A stretch of 64,000 nt of DNA from Microbacterium galbinum (GCF_023091225.1 NZ_JAHWXM010000001.1:248001-312000), one strand, 5' to 3'; shown: positions 19,528 to 28,992, numbered from the stretch's first letter. Numbers and translations: made by a program. The notes: generated from the letters alone by a model not told the origin.

Positions 19528-19569
19528 CGACGGTCGGTCAGCGGGCGACGACGGTCGGTCAGCGGGCGA
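19528..19569. repeat. Tandem 21-bp duplication at the end of the alpha/beta hydrolase gene
   Basis: Two identical adjacent 21-bp units (19528-19548 and 19549-19569), each containing CGGTCGGTCAGCGGGCGA. The second unit contains the stop codon and last codons of the hydrolase gene, so a copy of the gene's final codons, including a second stop triplet, lies just beyond it. A length of 21 bp keeps the frame. Confidence 0.85.
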
Positions 19570-20257
19570 CGGCGGCGAGGATCAGTTCGCCGAGACGCTG
19601 GGGCACCGTGAACTGCGGCCAGTGGCCGGAGCCGACTCGCACGACCTCGACGTCGTCGATCGCGCTGTACTCGTCGCCGTAGGGACCCCAGTCGGAGATC
19701 TCCGACTCGAGCGTCTCCTGGTCGAGTCCGCCCATCAGCATCGTCACCGGTACTCCGAAGCGCGCATCGCCCTCGAAGGCGATCGCGTCGGTCGGCACGC
19801 GCGCGGGGACGCTCTTCGCGGTCGGCGCGGTGCGCGCACGCGTGTCGGCATCGAGATCGAACACGTCTTCATCGGGGAAGAAGTCCCATCCCGGGAACGG
19901 CACGACACCGTCGACGACCTCGAACTCGCTGATGCCGTGACCGGGCGGCGGCGGAACGGTGTCGACGAAGACCACGCGGGAGACGCGGTCGGCGCGGGCG
20001 TTCGCCGCGCCCCAGGCCACGTTTCCCCCGCCGCTGTGTCCGACGACGACCACCCGCTCTCCGGGGAGCTCGTCGATCTTCTGCGTGACGGCGTCGACCC
20101 AGTCGGCGATGCCGATGTCGGCGGATCGGGTCGCGGGTGCTCCGACGCCCGGCAGGGTCAGAGGGTGCACGCGATGGCCCGCGCGCGTCAGCACGGGTGT
20201 CACGTCGTTCCAGCTCTCGGCATCGAGCCACAGGCCCGGGATGAGGATGATGTCCAT
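19559..20257 (-). CDS. Alpha/beta-fold hydrolase
   Basis: Soluble hydrolase of 232 aa. Nucleophile elbow GHSGGG with S75, oxyanion region IPGLWLDAESW near the N-terminus and the catalytic His in GSGHWPQF close to the end. It resembles the salicylate-esterase-like or haloperoxidase-like group; substrate unknown. ATG start. It stands alone between fabG and serB. Confidence 0.87.
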   Translation of the reverse strand: MDIILIPGLWLDAESWNDVTPVLTRAGHRVHPLTLPGVGAPATRSADIGIADWVDAVTQKIDELPGERVVVVGHSGGGNVAWGAANARADRVSRVVFVDTVPPPPGHGISEFEVVDGVVPFPGWDFFPDEDVFDLDADTRARTAPTAKSVPARVPTDAIAFEGDARFGVPVTMLMGGLDQETLESEISDWGPYGDEYSAIDDVEVVRVGSGHWPQFTVPQRLGELILAAVAR

Positions 20258-20329
20258 GGGCCGACGTTAGCGCCGGCCTCCGACATCCGCGAGGGGGTCG
20301 CAGAACACCGCCGTACCCCGCGGGGCCGA

Positions 20330-20965
20330 TCAGGGGAGAAGAGCGATGACCTCGGCGAGGTCCTGCGGTCCGACCACGAGGCTCGCCGCGTTGCGCACGG
20401 CGGGCTTGGCGTTGAAAGCGAGTCCGAGGCCGGCCGCCGCCATCATCTTCAAGTCGTTCGCCCCGTCTCCGATCGCGATCGTCGCGTGCCGGGCGACACC
20501 CAGCTCGGCGGCCCACTCGAGGAGCGACTCGGCTTTGGCTGCGGCGTCGACGATCGCGCCCTCGACCTCGCCGGTCAGCGCCCCGTCGGCCACGCGGAGC
20601 CGATTGGCCCGCCAGCGATCGACGCCGAGGGTCGGGGCCACGTCGTCGAGGATCTCGTGGAATCCTCCGGACACGACGCCCACGACTCCGCCGCGTGCGT
20701 GCACCGCGGCGGTCAGCTCGCGCACGCCCGGCGTGGGCTCGATGCGCGCGAGAACGCGGGGGAAGGCATCGACCGAGACGCCGCGGAGCGCCGCGACACG
20801 GGTGCGCAGGCTCTCGGCGAAGTCGACCTCGCCGCGCATCGCGGCCTCGGTCGCGGCCTGCACCTCGTCGCGGCGCCCGGCCTCGTCGGCGAGCAGCTCG
20901 ATCACCTCGTTGCGGATGAGGGTCGAATCGGCATCGAGGACGACGAGGAAGCGCGCAGGGGTCAC
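20330..20965 (-). CDS. serB: Phosphoserine phosphatase
   Basis: HAD-superfamily phosphatase of 211 aa doing the last step of serine synthesis. Motif I LVVLDADSTL (nucleophile D11, acid D13), motif II VVSGGF, and motif III-IV with Lys followed by GDGANDLKMMAAAG. The cap helices contain DFAESLRTRVAALRG, typical of SerB. No N-terminal ACT domain. Start is GTG 20965, placing the DxD motif 10 residues from the N-terminus; the long in-frame sequence upstream lies opposite glgC and is not coding. Confidence 0.92.
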   Translation of the reverse strand: MTPARFLVVLDADSTLIRNEVIELLADEAGRRDEVQAATEAAMRGEVDFAESLRTRVAALRGVSVDAFPRVLARIEPTPGVRELTAAVHARGGVVGVVSGGFHEILDDVAPTLGVDRWRANRLRVADGALTGEVEGAIVDAAAKAESLLEWAAELGVARHATIAIGDGANDLKMMAAAGLGLAFNAKPAVRNAASLVVGPQDLAEVIALLP

Positions 20966-21012
20966 GACGTCGAGCCTACCGAGCGCGGACGTTGCCGCCG
21001 GACGGATGTCGC

Positions 21013-22257
21013 TCAGCGCTCGATGTACAGTCCCTTGCCGACAACCGTGATGCCTGTCTCGGTGACCGTGAACCCGCGGGCGAGATCGCGTTCCCGATCG
21101 ACGCCGACGGTCGCACCGTCGGCGAGCACCACGTTCTTGTCGAGGATCGCCCGATGCACGCGGGATCCGGCTCCGACGTGCACGTGGTCGAACACGACGG
21201 AATCGGTGATCGTGGATCCGCCCCCGGCGAGAGTCCACGGACCCACCACGCTGCGTTCGAGGTGCGTTCCCGACAGCACGGACCCCAGCGAGACGATCGA
21301 ATCGATCGCGTTGCCGATGCGGCCGACCGAGTCGCGCACGAACTTCGCGGGGGGCGAGTTCACGGTCTGCGAGTGGATCGGCCAGTCGGTGTTGTACAGG
21401 TTGAACACGGGCAGGGTCGAGATCAGGTCCATGTGGGCGTCGAAGAACGACTCGATCGTTCCGACGTCGCGCCAGTAGGAGCGATCACGCGGCGAGGAAC
21501 CGGGCACCTCGTTGCGCTTCATGTCGTAGACACCGGCCTCGCCGCGCCCGACGAAGTAGGGGATGATGTCGCCGCCCATGTCGTGGCCGGAGGTCGGGGA
21601 CTCGCCGTCGGTCTCGACGGCCGCGATCAGAGCGTCGGCGTCGAAGACGTAGTTGCCCATCGAGGCGAGCACCTCGTGCGGTGCGTCCGGCAGACCGGTG
21701 GCATCGGTCGGCTTCTCGAGGAACGCACGGATCCGGCCCTGATCCTCGGGATCGGTGTCGATGACGCCGAACTGCGACGCGAGAGCGAGGGGCTGGCGGA
21801 TGCCGGCGACGGTGGCCTTCGCGCCCGAGGCGATGTGCGCGTCGATCATCTGCCGGAAGTCCATGCGGTAGACGTGGTCCGCGCCGATCACGACGACGAT
21901 GTCGGGCTTCTCGTCGTTGAGCAGGTTCATGCTCTGCAGGATCGCGTCGGCCGAGCCCGAGAACCACCGCTTGCCGAGGCGCTGCTGCGCCGGAACGGAG
22001 GTGACGTACGAGTCGAGCAGCGCCGACATGCGCCACGTCTGCGAGATGTGGCGGTCGAGGCTGTGCGACTTGTACTGCGTGAGCACGACGACCTGCCGCA
22101 GGCCCGAGTTGATGAGGTTCGAGATCGCGAAGTCGATCAATCGGTACTGTCCGCCGAAGGGCACCGCGGGTTTCGCGCGATCGGCCGTGAGCGGCATGAG
22201 TCGCTTGCCCTCGCCGCCGGCGAGGATGATGCCGAAGATCTTCTTTGGAGCGGACAT
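21013..22257 (-). CDS. glgC: Glucose-1-phosphate adenylyltransferase (ADP-glucose pyrophosphorylase)
   Basis: Makes ADP-glucose from ATP and glucose-1-phosphate, the activating step for glycogen and, in mycobacteria, maltose-1-phosphate. The 414-aa product has the nucleotide-binding motif [20 protein letters not shown] (12-31), [12 protein letters not shown], the catalytic segment [14 protein letters not shown], and a C-terminal left-handed beta-helix ([20 protein letters not shown]). ATG 22257. It is divergent from glgA with only 46 bp between the starts, so the two promoters must overlap. Confidence 0.95.
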   Translation of the reverse strand: MSAPKKIFGIILAGGEGKRLMPLTADRAKPAVPFGGQYRLIDFAISNLINSGLRQVVVLTQYKSHSLDRHISQTWRMSALLDSYVTSVPAQQRLGKRWFSGSADAILQSMNLLNDEKPDIVVVIGADHVYRMDFRQMIDAHIASGAKATVAGIRQPLALASQFGVIDTDPEDQGRIRAFLEKPTDATGLPDAPHEVLASMGNYVFDADALIAAVETDGESPTSGHDMGGDIIPYFVGRGEAGVYDMKRNEVPGSSPRDRSYWRDVGTIESFFDAHMDLISTLPVFNLYNTDWPIHSQTVNSPPAKFVRDSVGRIGNAIDSIVSLGSVLSGTHLERSVVGPWTLAGGGSTITDSVVFDHVHVGAGSRVHRAILDKNVVLADGATVGVDRERDLARGFTVTETGITVVGKGLYIER

Positions 22258-22303
22258 GGCTCCACCTTAGGTGCGATCCGGCCCGCTGTACTAGCGTTCA
22301 GAC

Positions 22304-23488
22304 ATGCGAGTCGAAATGATCACGAAGGAGTATCCGCCGGAGATCTACGGCGGTGCCGGGGTGCACGTGGCCGAGCTCGTGGCGGCGCTCCGCGAAAGCA
22401 TCGACGTGAGCGTCCGCGCCTTCGGTGCGCCGCGCGACGAGCGGGGTACTGCCGCCTACTCCACGCCCTCCGAACTCGCCTCCGCGAACGCCGCGCTGCA
22501 GACGCTCGGAACGGATCTCGAGATCGTCGCCGCGATCGAGAGCGCCGACGTCGTGCACAGTCACACCTGGTACGCGAACTTCGCGGGACACCTCGCCGCG
22601 CAGCTGCACGGCATCCCGCACGTGCTCACCGCGCACAGCCTCGAGCCGCTGCGCCCGTGGAAGGCCGAACAGCTCGGCGGCGGCTACGCCGTGTCGAGCG
22701 GCATCGAGAAGCTCGCCTACGAGAACGCCGCGGCCGTGATCGCCGTGAGCGCGGGCATGCGGGCGGACATCCTGCGCAGCTACCCGCAGGTCGACCCCGC
22801 AAAGGTCCGGGTGATCCACAACGGGATCGACGTCGAACGCTGGCGCCCCGTGCACAACCCGGAGTTCCTCGCATCCGTCGGCATGGACCCGAACCGTCCG
22901 TCGGTGGTCTTCGTCGGGCGCATCACCCGCCAGAAGGGACTCCCGTATCTGCTGCAGGCCGCGCGGCTGCTACCGCCCGAGGTGCAGTTGATCCTCTGCG
23001 CCGGAGCTCCCGACACCCCCGAGATCATGGCCGAGGTGCAGGAGGGCGTGCGGTTGCTCCAGCAGACCCGCGAGGGCGTGATCTGGATCGAGCGGATGCT
23101 GCCGCGCGACGAGCTCTCGGCGATCCTCACCGCCGCCACGACCTTCGTGTGCCCCTCGGTGTACGAGCCGCTGGGCATCGTCAACCTCGAGGCCATGGCC
23201 TGCGGTGCGGCCGTGGTCGGCACCGCGACCGGAGGCATCCCCGAAGTGGTCGCCGACCGCGTGACGGGTCGCCTCGTGCCGATCGAGCAGGTGCAGGACG
23301 GCACAGGTACCCCGGTCGACCCCGATCGGTACGTCGCCGACCTCGCGGCCGTGCTCACCGAGGTGGCCATGGATCCGGCGCAGGCGCGGGTCTACGGCGA
23401 CGCCGGACGGGACCGGGCCACGCGCGAGTTCAGCTGGTCGTCGATCGCCGACGCGACCCGCGCGCTCTACGCGGAGCTCACCGCCTGA
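22304..23488 (+). CDS. glgA: Actinobacterial GT4 glycogen synthase / maltose-1-phosphate synthase
   Basis: GT-B glycosyltransferase of 394 aa. Visible are the N-terminal [19 protein letters not shown] with the sugar-nucleotide GG loop, [22 protein letters not shown] and the C-terminal E-x7-E motif in [19 protein letters not shown]. This is the actinobacterial type paired with glgC. The M. tuberculosis homologue (GlgM) makes maltose-1-phosphate from ADP-glucose, so this enzyme may do that instead of or besides glycogen elongation. Confidence 0.9.
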   Translation: MRVEMITKEYPPEIYGGAGVHVAELVAALRESIDVSVRAFGAPRDERGTAAYSTPSELASANAALQTLGTDLEIVAAIESADVVHSHTWYANFAGHLAAQLHGIPHVLTAHSLEPLRPWKAEQLGGGYAVSSGIEKLAYENAAAVIAVSAGMRADILRSYPQVDPAKVRVIHNGIDVERWRPVHNPEFLASVGMDPNRPSVVFVGRITRQKGLPYLLQAARLLPPEVQLILCAGAPDTPEIMAEVQEGVRLLQQTREGVIWIERMLPRDELSAILTAATTFVCPSVYEPLGIVNLEAMACGAAVVGTATGGIPEVVADRVTGRLVPIEQVQDGTGTPVDPDRYVADLAAVLTEVAMDPAQARVYGDAGRDRATREFSWSSIADATRALYAELTA

Positions 23489-23505
23489 GCCGATAGGCTG
23501 GTCGC

Positions 23506-24291
23506 ATGCCGATCGCTCTGGATTTCACCGATGTCGTCGTGCGCCGCGACGGGCGAAACATCATCGACCACGTGACCTGGCAGGTCGCGGACGACCAGCG
23601 CTGGGTGGTCCTCGGACCCAACGGCGCGGGCAAGACCACGCTGCTGCAGCTCGCCGACACGCTGATGCACCCGACCTCGGGAACCGTGACGGTGCTGGGC
23701 GAGACCCTCGGTCGCACCGATGTGTTCGAGGTGCGCCCGCGCATCGGCTTCGCCTCGTCGGCGATGGCCAAGCGCGTTCCGCGCGACGAGACCGTGCTCA
23801 ACACCGTGCTCACCGCCGCGTACTCCGTGCTCGGGCGCTGGAACGAGGACTACGAGGACATCGACGAGCGCCGCGCGCTGCGCGTGCTGGGGGAGTGGAA
23901 GCTCGACCACCTCGCCGATCGCACCTTCGGCACTCTCAGCGACGGCGAGCAGAAGCGCGTCCAGATCGCCCGCGCCGTGATGACCGACCCCGAACTCCTC
24001 CTGCTCGACGAGCCGACCGCCTCGCTCGACCTCGGCTCGCGCGAGGAGCTCCTCGCCCTGCTCAGCGGCTACGCCTCGTCGCCGACGACTCCGGCCATGC
24101 TCATGGTCACGCACCACGTCGAGGAGATCCCGGTGGGCTTCACGCACGTCATGCTGCTGCGCGAAGGGCGCGTGGTCTCGGCCGGTCCGATCCGCGAGAC
24201 GCTCACGGCCGAAGCGCTCACCGAAGCGTTCGGCATGCCGATCACGCTCAGCAGCGAGGACGGACGCTACGCGGCTCGCGCGGCATCCTGA
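23506..24291 (+). CDS. ABC transporter-type ATP-binding protein
   Basis: ATPase of 261 aa with Walker [10 protein letters not shown] (37-45), signature [14 protein letters not shown], Walker [13 protein letters not shown] and the switch His in MVTHHVEEI. No permease gene is adjacent; glgA lies upstream by 17 bp and rpmE2 downstream. It resembles the ModF/iron-type soluble ATPases that occur without a partner. Its membrane partner and substrate are unknown. Confidence 0.87.
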   Translation: MPIALDFTDVVVRRDGRNIIDHVTWQVADDQRWVVLGPNGAGKTTLLQLADTLMHPTSGTVTVLGETLGRTDVFEVRPRIGFASSAMAKRVPRDETVLNTVLTAAYSVLGRWNEDYEDIDERRALRVLGEWKLDHLADRTFGTLSDGEQKRVQIARAVMTDPELLLLDEPTASLDLGSREELLALLSGYASSPTTPAMLMVTHHVEEIPVGFTHVMLLREGRVVSAGPIRETLTAEALTEAFGMPITLSSEDGRYAARAAS

Positions 24292-24317
24292 TCCGTCATC
24301 TGATAAGATCGACCCTT

Positions 24318-24365
24318 GGTGCACTCTGCACCGCAGACTTCCCTCGTCCCTGGCACAATCCAGGG
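24318..24365 (+). ncRNA. Structured leader of rpmE2 (two stem-loops)
   Basis: Two perfect hairpins lie between a TAAGAT -10-like box (24304-24309) and the ribosome site: GGTGCA-CTC-TGCACC (24318-24332) and CCCTGG-CACAAT-CCAGGG (24348-24365). The second ends about ten bases before the AAGGAA ribosome site. Bacterial L31 genes are known to carry autoregulatory leaders, including an actinobacterial class found by comparative genomics. Whether this one matches that class needs a covariance search. Confidence 0.6.
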
Positions 24366-24383
24366 CAGCAACTAAGGAATCCC

Positions 24384-24641
24384 ATGAAGACTGACATCCA
24401 CCCCGAGTACAAGGCAGTCGTGTTCCGCGACCTCGGTTCGGGCGAGACCTTCCTCACCCGCTCCACCGTCTCGAGCGACAAGACCATCGAGCTGGACGGC
24501 GTGGAGTACCCCGTCATCGACGTCGAGATCTCCTCGGCCTCGCACCCGTTCTACACGGGCAAGCAGCGCATCATGGACTCGGCCGGCCGCGTCGAGAAGT
24601 TCAACCAGCGCTTCAAGGGCTTCGGCGGATCGTCCAAGTAA
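24384..24641 (+). CDS. rpmE2: 50S ribosomal protein L31, type B
   Basis: Ribosomal protein of 85 aa starting [14 protein letters not shown], with [18 protein letters not shown] and the C-terminal [20 protein letters not shown]. It lacks the CxxC pairs of zinc-binding L31, so it is the zinc-independent paralogue that in other bacteria replaces the zinc form under zinc limitation. AAGGAA ribosome site. Followed by a strong terminator. Confidence 0.95.
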   Translation: MKTDIHPEYKAVVFRDLGSGETFLTRSTVSSDKTIELDGVEYPVIDVEISSASHPFYTGKQRIMDSAGRVEKFNQRFKGFGGSSK

Positions 24642-24655
24642 GGACCCCCGCCTCG

Positions 24656-24687
24656 AAGGCCCCGTTCTCTTCGGAGAGCGGGGCCTT
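24656..24687. terminator. Bidirectional terminator between rpmE2 and the S33 peptidase gene
   Basis: A 14-bp stem, AAGGCCCCGTTCTC pairing with GAGAGCGGGGCCTT (one G-U), closed by a TTCG tetraloop. The A/T ends of the stem give a short U-run on both strands, and the genes on each side converge. Confidence 0.88.
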
Positions 24688-24746
24688 CGTCGTTCTCGCG
24701 ACGACGTGCGTTCACGTCGTCGGCATCCGCCGAGCGACGGACATGC

Positions 24747-25994
24747 TCAGCGGATGCGTCGACCGTGCGCGAGGTCGATGAGACGGCTGAGCACGGGGCC
24801 CGATCGCAGCCCGTTGTGCTCGTGCTCGCTCGTCTGCCACAGGTGGACGCCCGGCAGCAGCTTCGCGGTCTCGAGCGAGAACTCGTAGGGCACGTACACG
24901 TCGTTCACATAGACGGCGGCGGCGCCGGTCGCCTCGGACGCGGCGATCGCCGAGGCGTCGTACACCGAGGGCCACTCGAACTCGGCGAGCTCGAGGGCGA
25001 CGTCCCGCCAGGGCTGGAAGGCCGGCACCGTCTCGGTCCATTCGCGGCGGATGTGCTCGCCGGTGAACAGCGTCGGGTCGTCGCGGAAGTCCGCGGGCTC
25101 GGTGCGCTCGGCCGACCACCGCGTGGCGTGGCCATCGGCGTAGCTGGACTCGTGGAAGGCGAAGTAGAGCGGGTTGCGTCCGCCGTAGGGCATCGCATTC
25201 ATGAGGTCGTAGCGGAACGCGTTCTTCGTCGGATCCGATTCGAGAAGCGACCACACCGTCTGCCATCCGGCATCCGTTCCGAGGGCCGACCCGAAGGACC
25301 GGAGGCGGGAGACCGAGACGACCTCGCCGTCGGGGAGCACGATGTCACCGGCGGCCGCACGATCGACCAGGCGCCGCATCGCGTCGCGGTGCTCGGGAAA
25401 GCGCCGGTAGTAGCGCTCCGAGGCATCGCGCATCTTGTCGTAGCAGAGGGCGTAGACGTCGTCGGGGTGACGTCCGATCGCGCTCAACCCTCCCGTGATG
25501 AACACGTCGGTCAGGGAGTCGGCGTCGGTGGAGAGGTAGGCGAGGGTCGTGAAGCCGCCGAAGGACTGGCCGAGCACGCTCCACTGCTCGGCGCCGAGGT
25601 GCTGGCGCATCGCCTCGCAGTCGCGCACGATCGCGTCGGCCCGCAGGTGCGTGAGGTGCTCGGCGAGGACCGAGGAACCGAGTGCCAGGTCGCCATCGGA
25701 GACGGGCGTCGAGCGCCCCGTGCCGCGCTGATCGAGCAGCACGACCTGATAGTGCGCGAGTGCCTCGTCGAGCCAGGCCGGCGAGGTGGCGGCGTGGAAC
25801 GGGCGGGGCGCCTCGCTGCCCGGGCCGCCCTGGAGGAACACCAGGTAGGGGAGCGTCTCGCCGCCGGGACGCGAGACGACGGCGGCGAACACGTCGATGG
25901 TGCGGTTGTCGGCGGGATCACCCCAGACGAGGGGGACGGTGAGCGTGTGCTCTTCGACGGTCAGATCCAGCAGGCGGCGCACGACGGTAGTCAC
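24747..25994 (-). CDS. Alpha/beta hydrolase, proline iminopeptidase-like (peptidase family S33)
   Basis: A 415-aa hydrolase. Oxyanion motif LQGGPGSEAPRP (55-66), LLDQRGTGRSTP (87-97), nucleophile elbow GQSFGG with S144, and a large cap followed by the C-terminal His in SEHEHNGL. This combination marks the proline-iminopeptidase / tricorn-interacting-factor type, which removes N-terminal proline or other residues from peptides. No signal peptide, so cytoplasmic. Start GTG 25994. Confidence 0.9.
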   Translation of the reverse strand: MTTVVRRLLDLTVEEHTLTVPLVWGDPADNRTIDVFAAVVSRPGGETLPYLVFLQGGPGSEAPRPFHAATSPAWLDEALAHYQVVLLDQRGTGRSTPVSDGDLALGSSVLAEHLTHLRADAIVRDCEAMRQHLGAEQWSVLGQSFGGFTTLAYLSTDADSLTDVFITGGLSAIGRHPDDVYALCYDKMRDASERYYRRFPEHRDAMRRLVDRAAAGDIVLPDGEVVSVSRLRSFGSALGTDAGWQTVWSLLESDPTKNAFRYDLMNAMPYGGRNPLYFAFHESSYADGHATRWSAERTEPADFRDDPTLFTGEHIRREWTETVPAFQPWRDVALELAEFEWPSVYDASAIAASEATGAAAVYVNDVYVPYEFSLETAKLLPGVHLWQTSEHEHNGLRSGPVLSRLIDLAHGRRIR

Positions 25995-26042
25995 GTCTTC
26001 GATCCTATCGAGCAGCGGTCCGCGGCGAAGGCGCAGCCGGCG

Positions 26043-28043
26043 CTACATCACGTTGCCGATGTAGGAGTACTTGACGAACACCTCGGCGGCGATGCCGGCC
26101 TCCTCGAGCACCCCCTGCACGGCGCTCATCATGTAGTTCGAGTCCCAGCCCATGTAGAGGTGGTGGCCGTCGGTGAGTTCGTCCCACTGCCCCTTCCAGG
26201 CCATGCCGTCGTAGATGGGGCCGCCGTGCGCTGCCGAGTACGACAGGGCGGCGGCACGGGTGTCGGTCCAGGCGCGACGCAGGACGCGGTTGAAGAGATG
26301 CTTGACGTCGTACACCTCCCACCGCTCGCCGCGGTACTCGACGTAGTCGAACTCGCGCTCCCAACCGGCGGGCCAGCCGCGACGGCGGACGGCGTCGAGG
26401 ATCGGGGTCAGTCCGTCGTCGTCGATCTCGGGCAGGGCCGGCCGCGCCCAGACTTGCAGCAGCTCGGCGGTGAGGCGCACGGTGCGGGCCGTGATCGCCG
26501 CGGTGTTCCACTGGTCGATGGCATCCAGCTCCCGAGTCGCGGCGACGCTGCTCCGCGCGTAGGCATCCGCGCGCTTGACCGGGAACGACGCGCCGAAGAC
26601 GCTCTCGGTGAGGTGCTGTTCCAGCAGCGTCAGGTTGCCCAGCGTCGGGGCGAGCGCGCGGTGGCTGTTCTGCTCGTCCTCGCTGTACTCGCTCCACGTG
26701 CGCGCCCCGTCACCCGACCACGCGTCGCCGGGGACGGTGGGCACGATGTGCTCGACGTCGAACTCGAGGGGATCCTCGACGCCTTCGAGACGGCCGAGCA
26801 CGTAGGCGGCGTAGGGGAGCTCGCTGTACTTCAGCACCGCGCTGACCCGCTCGTCGGAGGGGGTGATGCGTGCGAATGCGCGAGCCAGCGCCTCCCGCCC
26901 CTGCGAGCGGGCGCGGCAGAGCCGGGCGACCAGGCGCTCGTTGGGCAGGTTCACGAGGGTGCGGCGCAGGTAGAGCGCCTGGATCCATTCGAGAGTCTCG
27001 ATCAGTTCGTCGCGCTCGATGACCCCGCGGGAGTGGTCGCTGTAGGCGCTGAGCACGAGCGGGTAGGCCGCGCGACCGAAGGTGTTCACGAAGCGCAGCT
27101 GTCGGGCGATCTCCGGATCGCTCTCGAGCGAGGGGTCGAGGAGGATGCCGTAGATCTCGGCGTAGTGGCGCCAGACCTCGGCATCCGCCTGCAGCCGCTC
27201 CGCATCGACCCGGGGGAACGAGTGGCGGAAGGCGCTGTAGACGCCGTGCTCGCCGTTCGCCGCGAGTTCGCGCCCGGTCGTCATCACGAGGTAGTGCCGC
27301 CAGAAGGCGCCGATCGTCTCACCCGTGTGGCGTTCGATCGGCAGCCAGAAGCGGGCCTCCACATCGAGCTGCTCGGCGTGGGTGAGCCCCATCAGGATGT
27401 AGTTGTGGATGAGCTCGTGGTCGCGCAGGGGTTCACCCGTCGAGTTCAGGCTCTCGAAGATCTGCTGCGCGTTCGCCTGCGCGCCGAGCGTGATCGACAC
27501 GTGCTCGAGTCGCTGCAGCCCTCGCCAGATGCGTGCCACCTCGTCGGCGTGCACCTGACTTCGGAAGAACGCGTAGTTGTCATCGAAGCGGGATTCCCGG
27601 TCGGCGTCGTCGCGCCGATCGAGCACGACCGATTCGTACAGCCCGGCCCAGGCGTCGTGCGGGCGCAGCTTGGTGCGGGACGAATCGTCGGCGCGCACGA
27701 GAACCCTTTCGAGCTCGGCGGCGAGCTGCGGGTCGGTGCCTCGCACGCTGTGGTGCAGAGCGGCGATGAGGAGGGTGAGCGTCGTGATGCGCTGCTGCCC
27801 GTCGATGAGGATCAGGTCGTCGTCGGTCGCGCCGTCCTGCGCGGAGAGGATCGAGCCGATGAAGTGACGGTGGGATTCGTCGGCGTCCGCCACGGAGCGG
27901 ATGTCGGAGAGCAGTCTCTCGCACCCGCCGATGTCCCACCGGTACTGCCGCTGGTACACGGGGACGACGATGGTGGTCGACCCCGCCGCGAGCCACTCGA
28001 TCGTGTTGACTGCTGTCGCCTCGACGTTGGTGGCGGTGCTCAT
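26043..28043 (-). CDS. DUF262-DUF1524 protein (GmrSD-like type IV restriction family)
   Basis: A 666-aa protein. The N-terminal DUF262 (ParB-like nucleotidase) domain shows VPVYQRQYRW (27-36) and the motif IDGQQRITTLTLL (80-92). The DUF1524 HNH-type nuclease domain has VEHIVP around residue 428-433 followed by LGNLTLL and a Lys/Tyr/Ser pattern. A further C-terminal region of about 130 residues (after WARPALPEIDDDG) is unassigned. GmrSD proteins cut glucosylated or otherwise modified phage DNA using NTP hydrolysis. Start ATG 28043; in-frame sequence upstream lies in the intergenic region. It stands alone, without a methylase or partner. Confidence 0.88.
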   Translation of the reverse strand: MSTATNVEATAVNTIEWLAAGSTTIVVPVYQRQYRWDIGGCERLLSDIRSVADADESHRHFIGSILSAQDGATDDDLILIDGQQRITTLTLLIAALHHSVRGTDPQLAAELERVLVRADDSSRTKLRPHDAWAGLYESVVLDRRDDADRESRFDDNYAFFRSQVHADEVARIWRGLQRLEHVSITLGAQANAQQIFESLNSTGEPLRDHELIHNYILMGLTHAEQLDVEARFWLPIERHTGETIGAFWRHYLVMTTGRELAANGEHGVYSAFRHSFPRVDAERLQADAEVWRHYAEIYGILLDPSLESDPEIARQLRFVNTFGRAAYPLVLSAYSDHSRGVIERDELIETLEWIQALYLRRTLVNLPNERLVARLCRARSQGREALARAFARITPSDERVSAVLKYSELPYAAYVLGRLEGVEDPLEFDVEHIVPTVPGDAWSGDGARTWSEYSEDEQNSHRALAPTLGNLTLLEQHLTESVFGASFPVKRADAYARSSVAATRELDAIDQWNTAAITARTVRLTAELLQVWARPALPEIDDDGLTPILDAVRRRGWPAGWEREFDYVEYRGERWEVYDVKHLFNRVLRRAWTDTRAAALSYSAAHGGPIYDGMAWKGQWDELTDGHHLYMGWDSNYMMSAVQGVLEEAGIAAEVFVKYSYIGNVM

Positions 28044-28152
28044 ACTGGTGTCTCGTCCTCCCGTAGCGCGCGATGTCGAGGGTGAACCCGGCACCGTTTT
28101 CAGTCTATTCGGTTATTCACGGCCGCCTCCGAAGCGTACGCACGGCTCGCTG

Positions 28153-28166
28153 TTAGGCTTGCCTTA
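28153..28166. promoter_or_regulatory. Candidate DtxR/IdeR-type iron box
   Basis: TTAGGCTTGCCTTA is a near-palindrome (one mismatch between arms) resembling the actinobacterial iron box TTAGGTTAGCCTAACCTAA, with which the 19-bp stretch from 28153 agrees at about 13 positions. It lies 53 bp before the start of the putative Fe(II) oxygenase gene, where a repressor would cover the promoter. Inferred only from sequence similarity. Confidence 0.45.
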
Positions 28167-28218
28167 TCAGGGCCTGTTAAAACGTGCTGGCCCCCGATGA
28201 AAGGAACATGACTCGATC

Positions 28219-28992
28219 ATGGGATACATCAAGTCCAAAGCGCTGGAGGAGAAGGGCTTCGTCGTCCTCGACAGCTACAACCAGGAACTCGACCCCAAAG
28301 AGTGGCTGGACATCGAGTACAACGACTGGAAGTCCTCGGGCGACACGCGATTCGCGCCGCTCGCCAGCGCCTTCGGAGACATCGAGTGCAACGGCTTCTG
28401 GAACCACAAGCCGCCGCGCACCGACAAGGACGGCGTCTGGATCGATTCGCAGACCGCCAAGGCCCCGAACCTCACGCGCCGCGCGCAGGAGCCCGGTGCC
28501 AACGTCGGGCGCTGCCGGGTCATCGAGCTGCAGCCGACCCCGTACGGCGACTGCCTCTACAACCTGCACCAGGATGACAACAACCGTCTGAACCCGGACG
28601 GCACGGGCTGGGTCGTGCGCGGCTTCTTCAACCTCACCGACGACAAGGACAGCTACTTCGTCCTGCGCGAGAACCGCACCGACCCGAGCATCGAGTACCG
28701 CATCGCGCTTCCGGCCGGCGCGCAGCTCATCGTCGACACGCAGCGCCTGTGGCACGCCGCGACGCACAACGGCACCGAGCCGCGTTACTGCCTCATCACC
28801 TCGTGGACGTCGGGTCCCGAGCTCGACGCGTACATCGAGAAGTACCACGGCACCGATGACGTTCCCAACGTCGAGGTTCCGCAGGAGGTGCTCGAGCACG
28901 GCTACGCCGAGCAGGCCCGCAAGGATGCCGCGCGCGCCGCGTACTACGCCGCCAAGGGCCAGCAGGTCAAGCAGGCGATGAGCGAGGCCTGA
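28219..28992 (+). CDS. Putative Fe(II)/2-oxoglutarate-type oxygenase
   Basis: I do not recognise a named family. The 257-aa soluble protein has a facial-triad-like pattern: H117-x-D119 (LHQDD), H179 (RLWHAATHN) and R189 ten residues later (EPRYCLI), with a beta-strand-rich core (GWVVRGFFNLTDD, IALPAGAQLIVDT). The spacing fits cupin-fold 2OG-Fe(II) dioxygenases. The C-terminus is a helical Ala/Lys tail. ATG 28219 is used, with GAAAGGAA upstream. Substrate unknown. A candidate iron box precedes it and a strong terminator follows. Confidence 0.7.
   Translation: MGYIKSKALEEKGFVVLDSYNQELDPKEWLDIEYNDWKSSGDTRFAPLASAFGDIECNGFWNHKPPRTDKDGVWIDSQTAKAPNLTRRAQEPGANVGRCRVIELQPTPYGDCLYNLHQDDNNRLNPDGTGWVVRGFFNLTDDKDSYFVLRENRTDPSIEYRIALPAGAQLIVDTQRLWHAATHNGTEPRYCLITSWTSGPELDAYIEKYHGTDDVPNVEVPQEVLEHGYAEQARKDAARAAYYAAKGQQVKQAMSEA

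Noticed and set aside
20992..23496. 834-codon open frame on the plus strand
   Set aside because: It runs antisense through glgC and out of frame through glgA; no protein features.
24765..28085. 1106-codon open frame on the plus strand
   Set aside because: Lies antisense to the S33 peptidase and the DUF262 gene. Its composition (Arg, Val, Gly, Asp, Glu) is that of a high-GC shadow frame, with no domain and no start signal.
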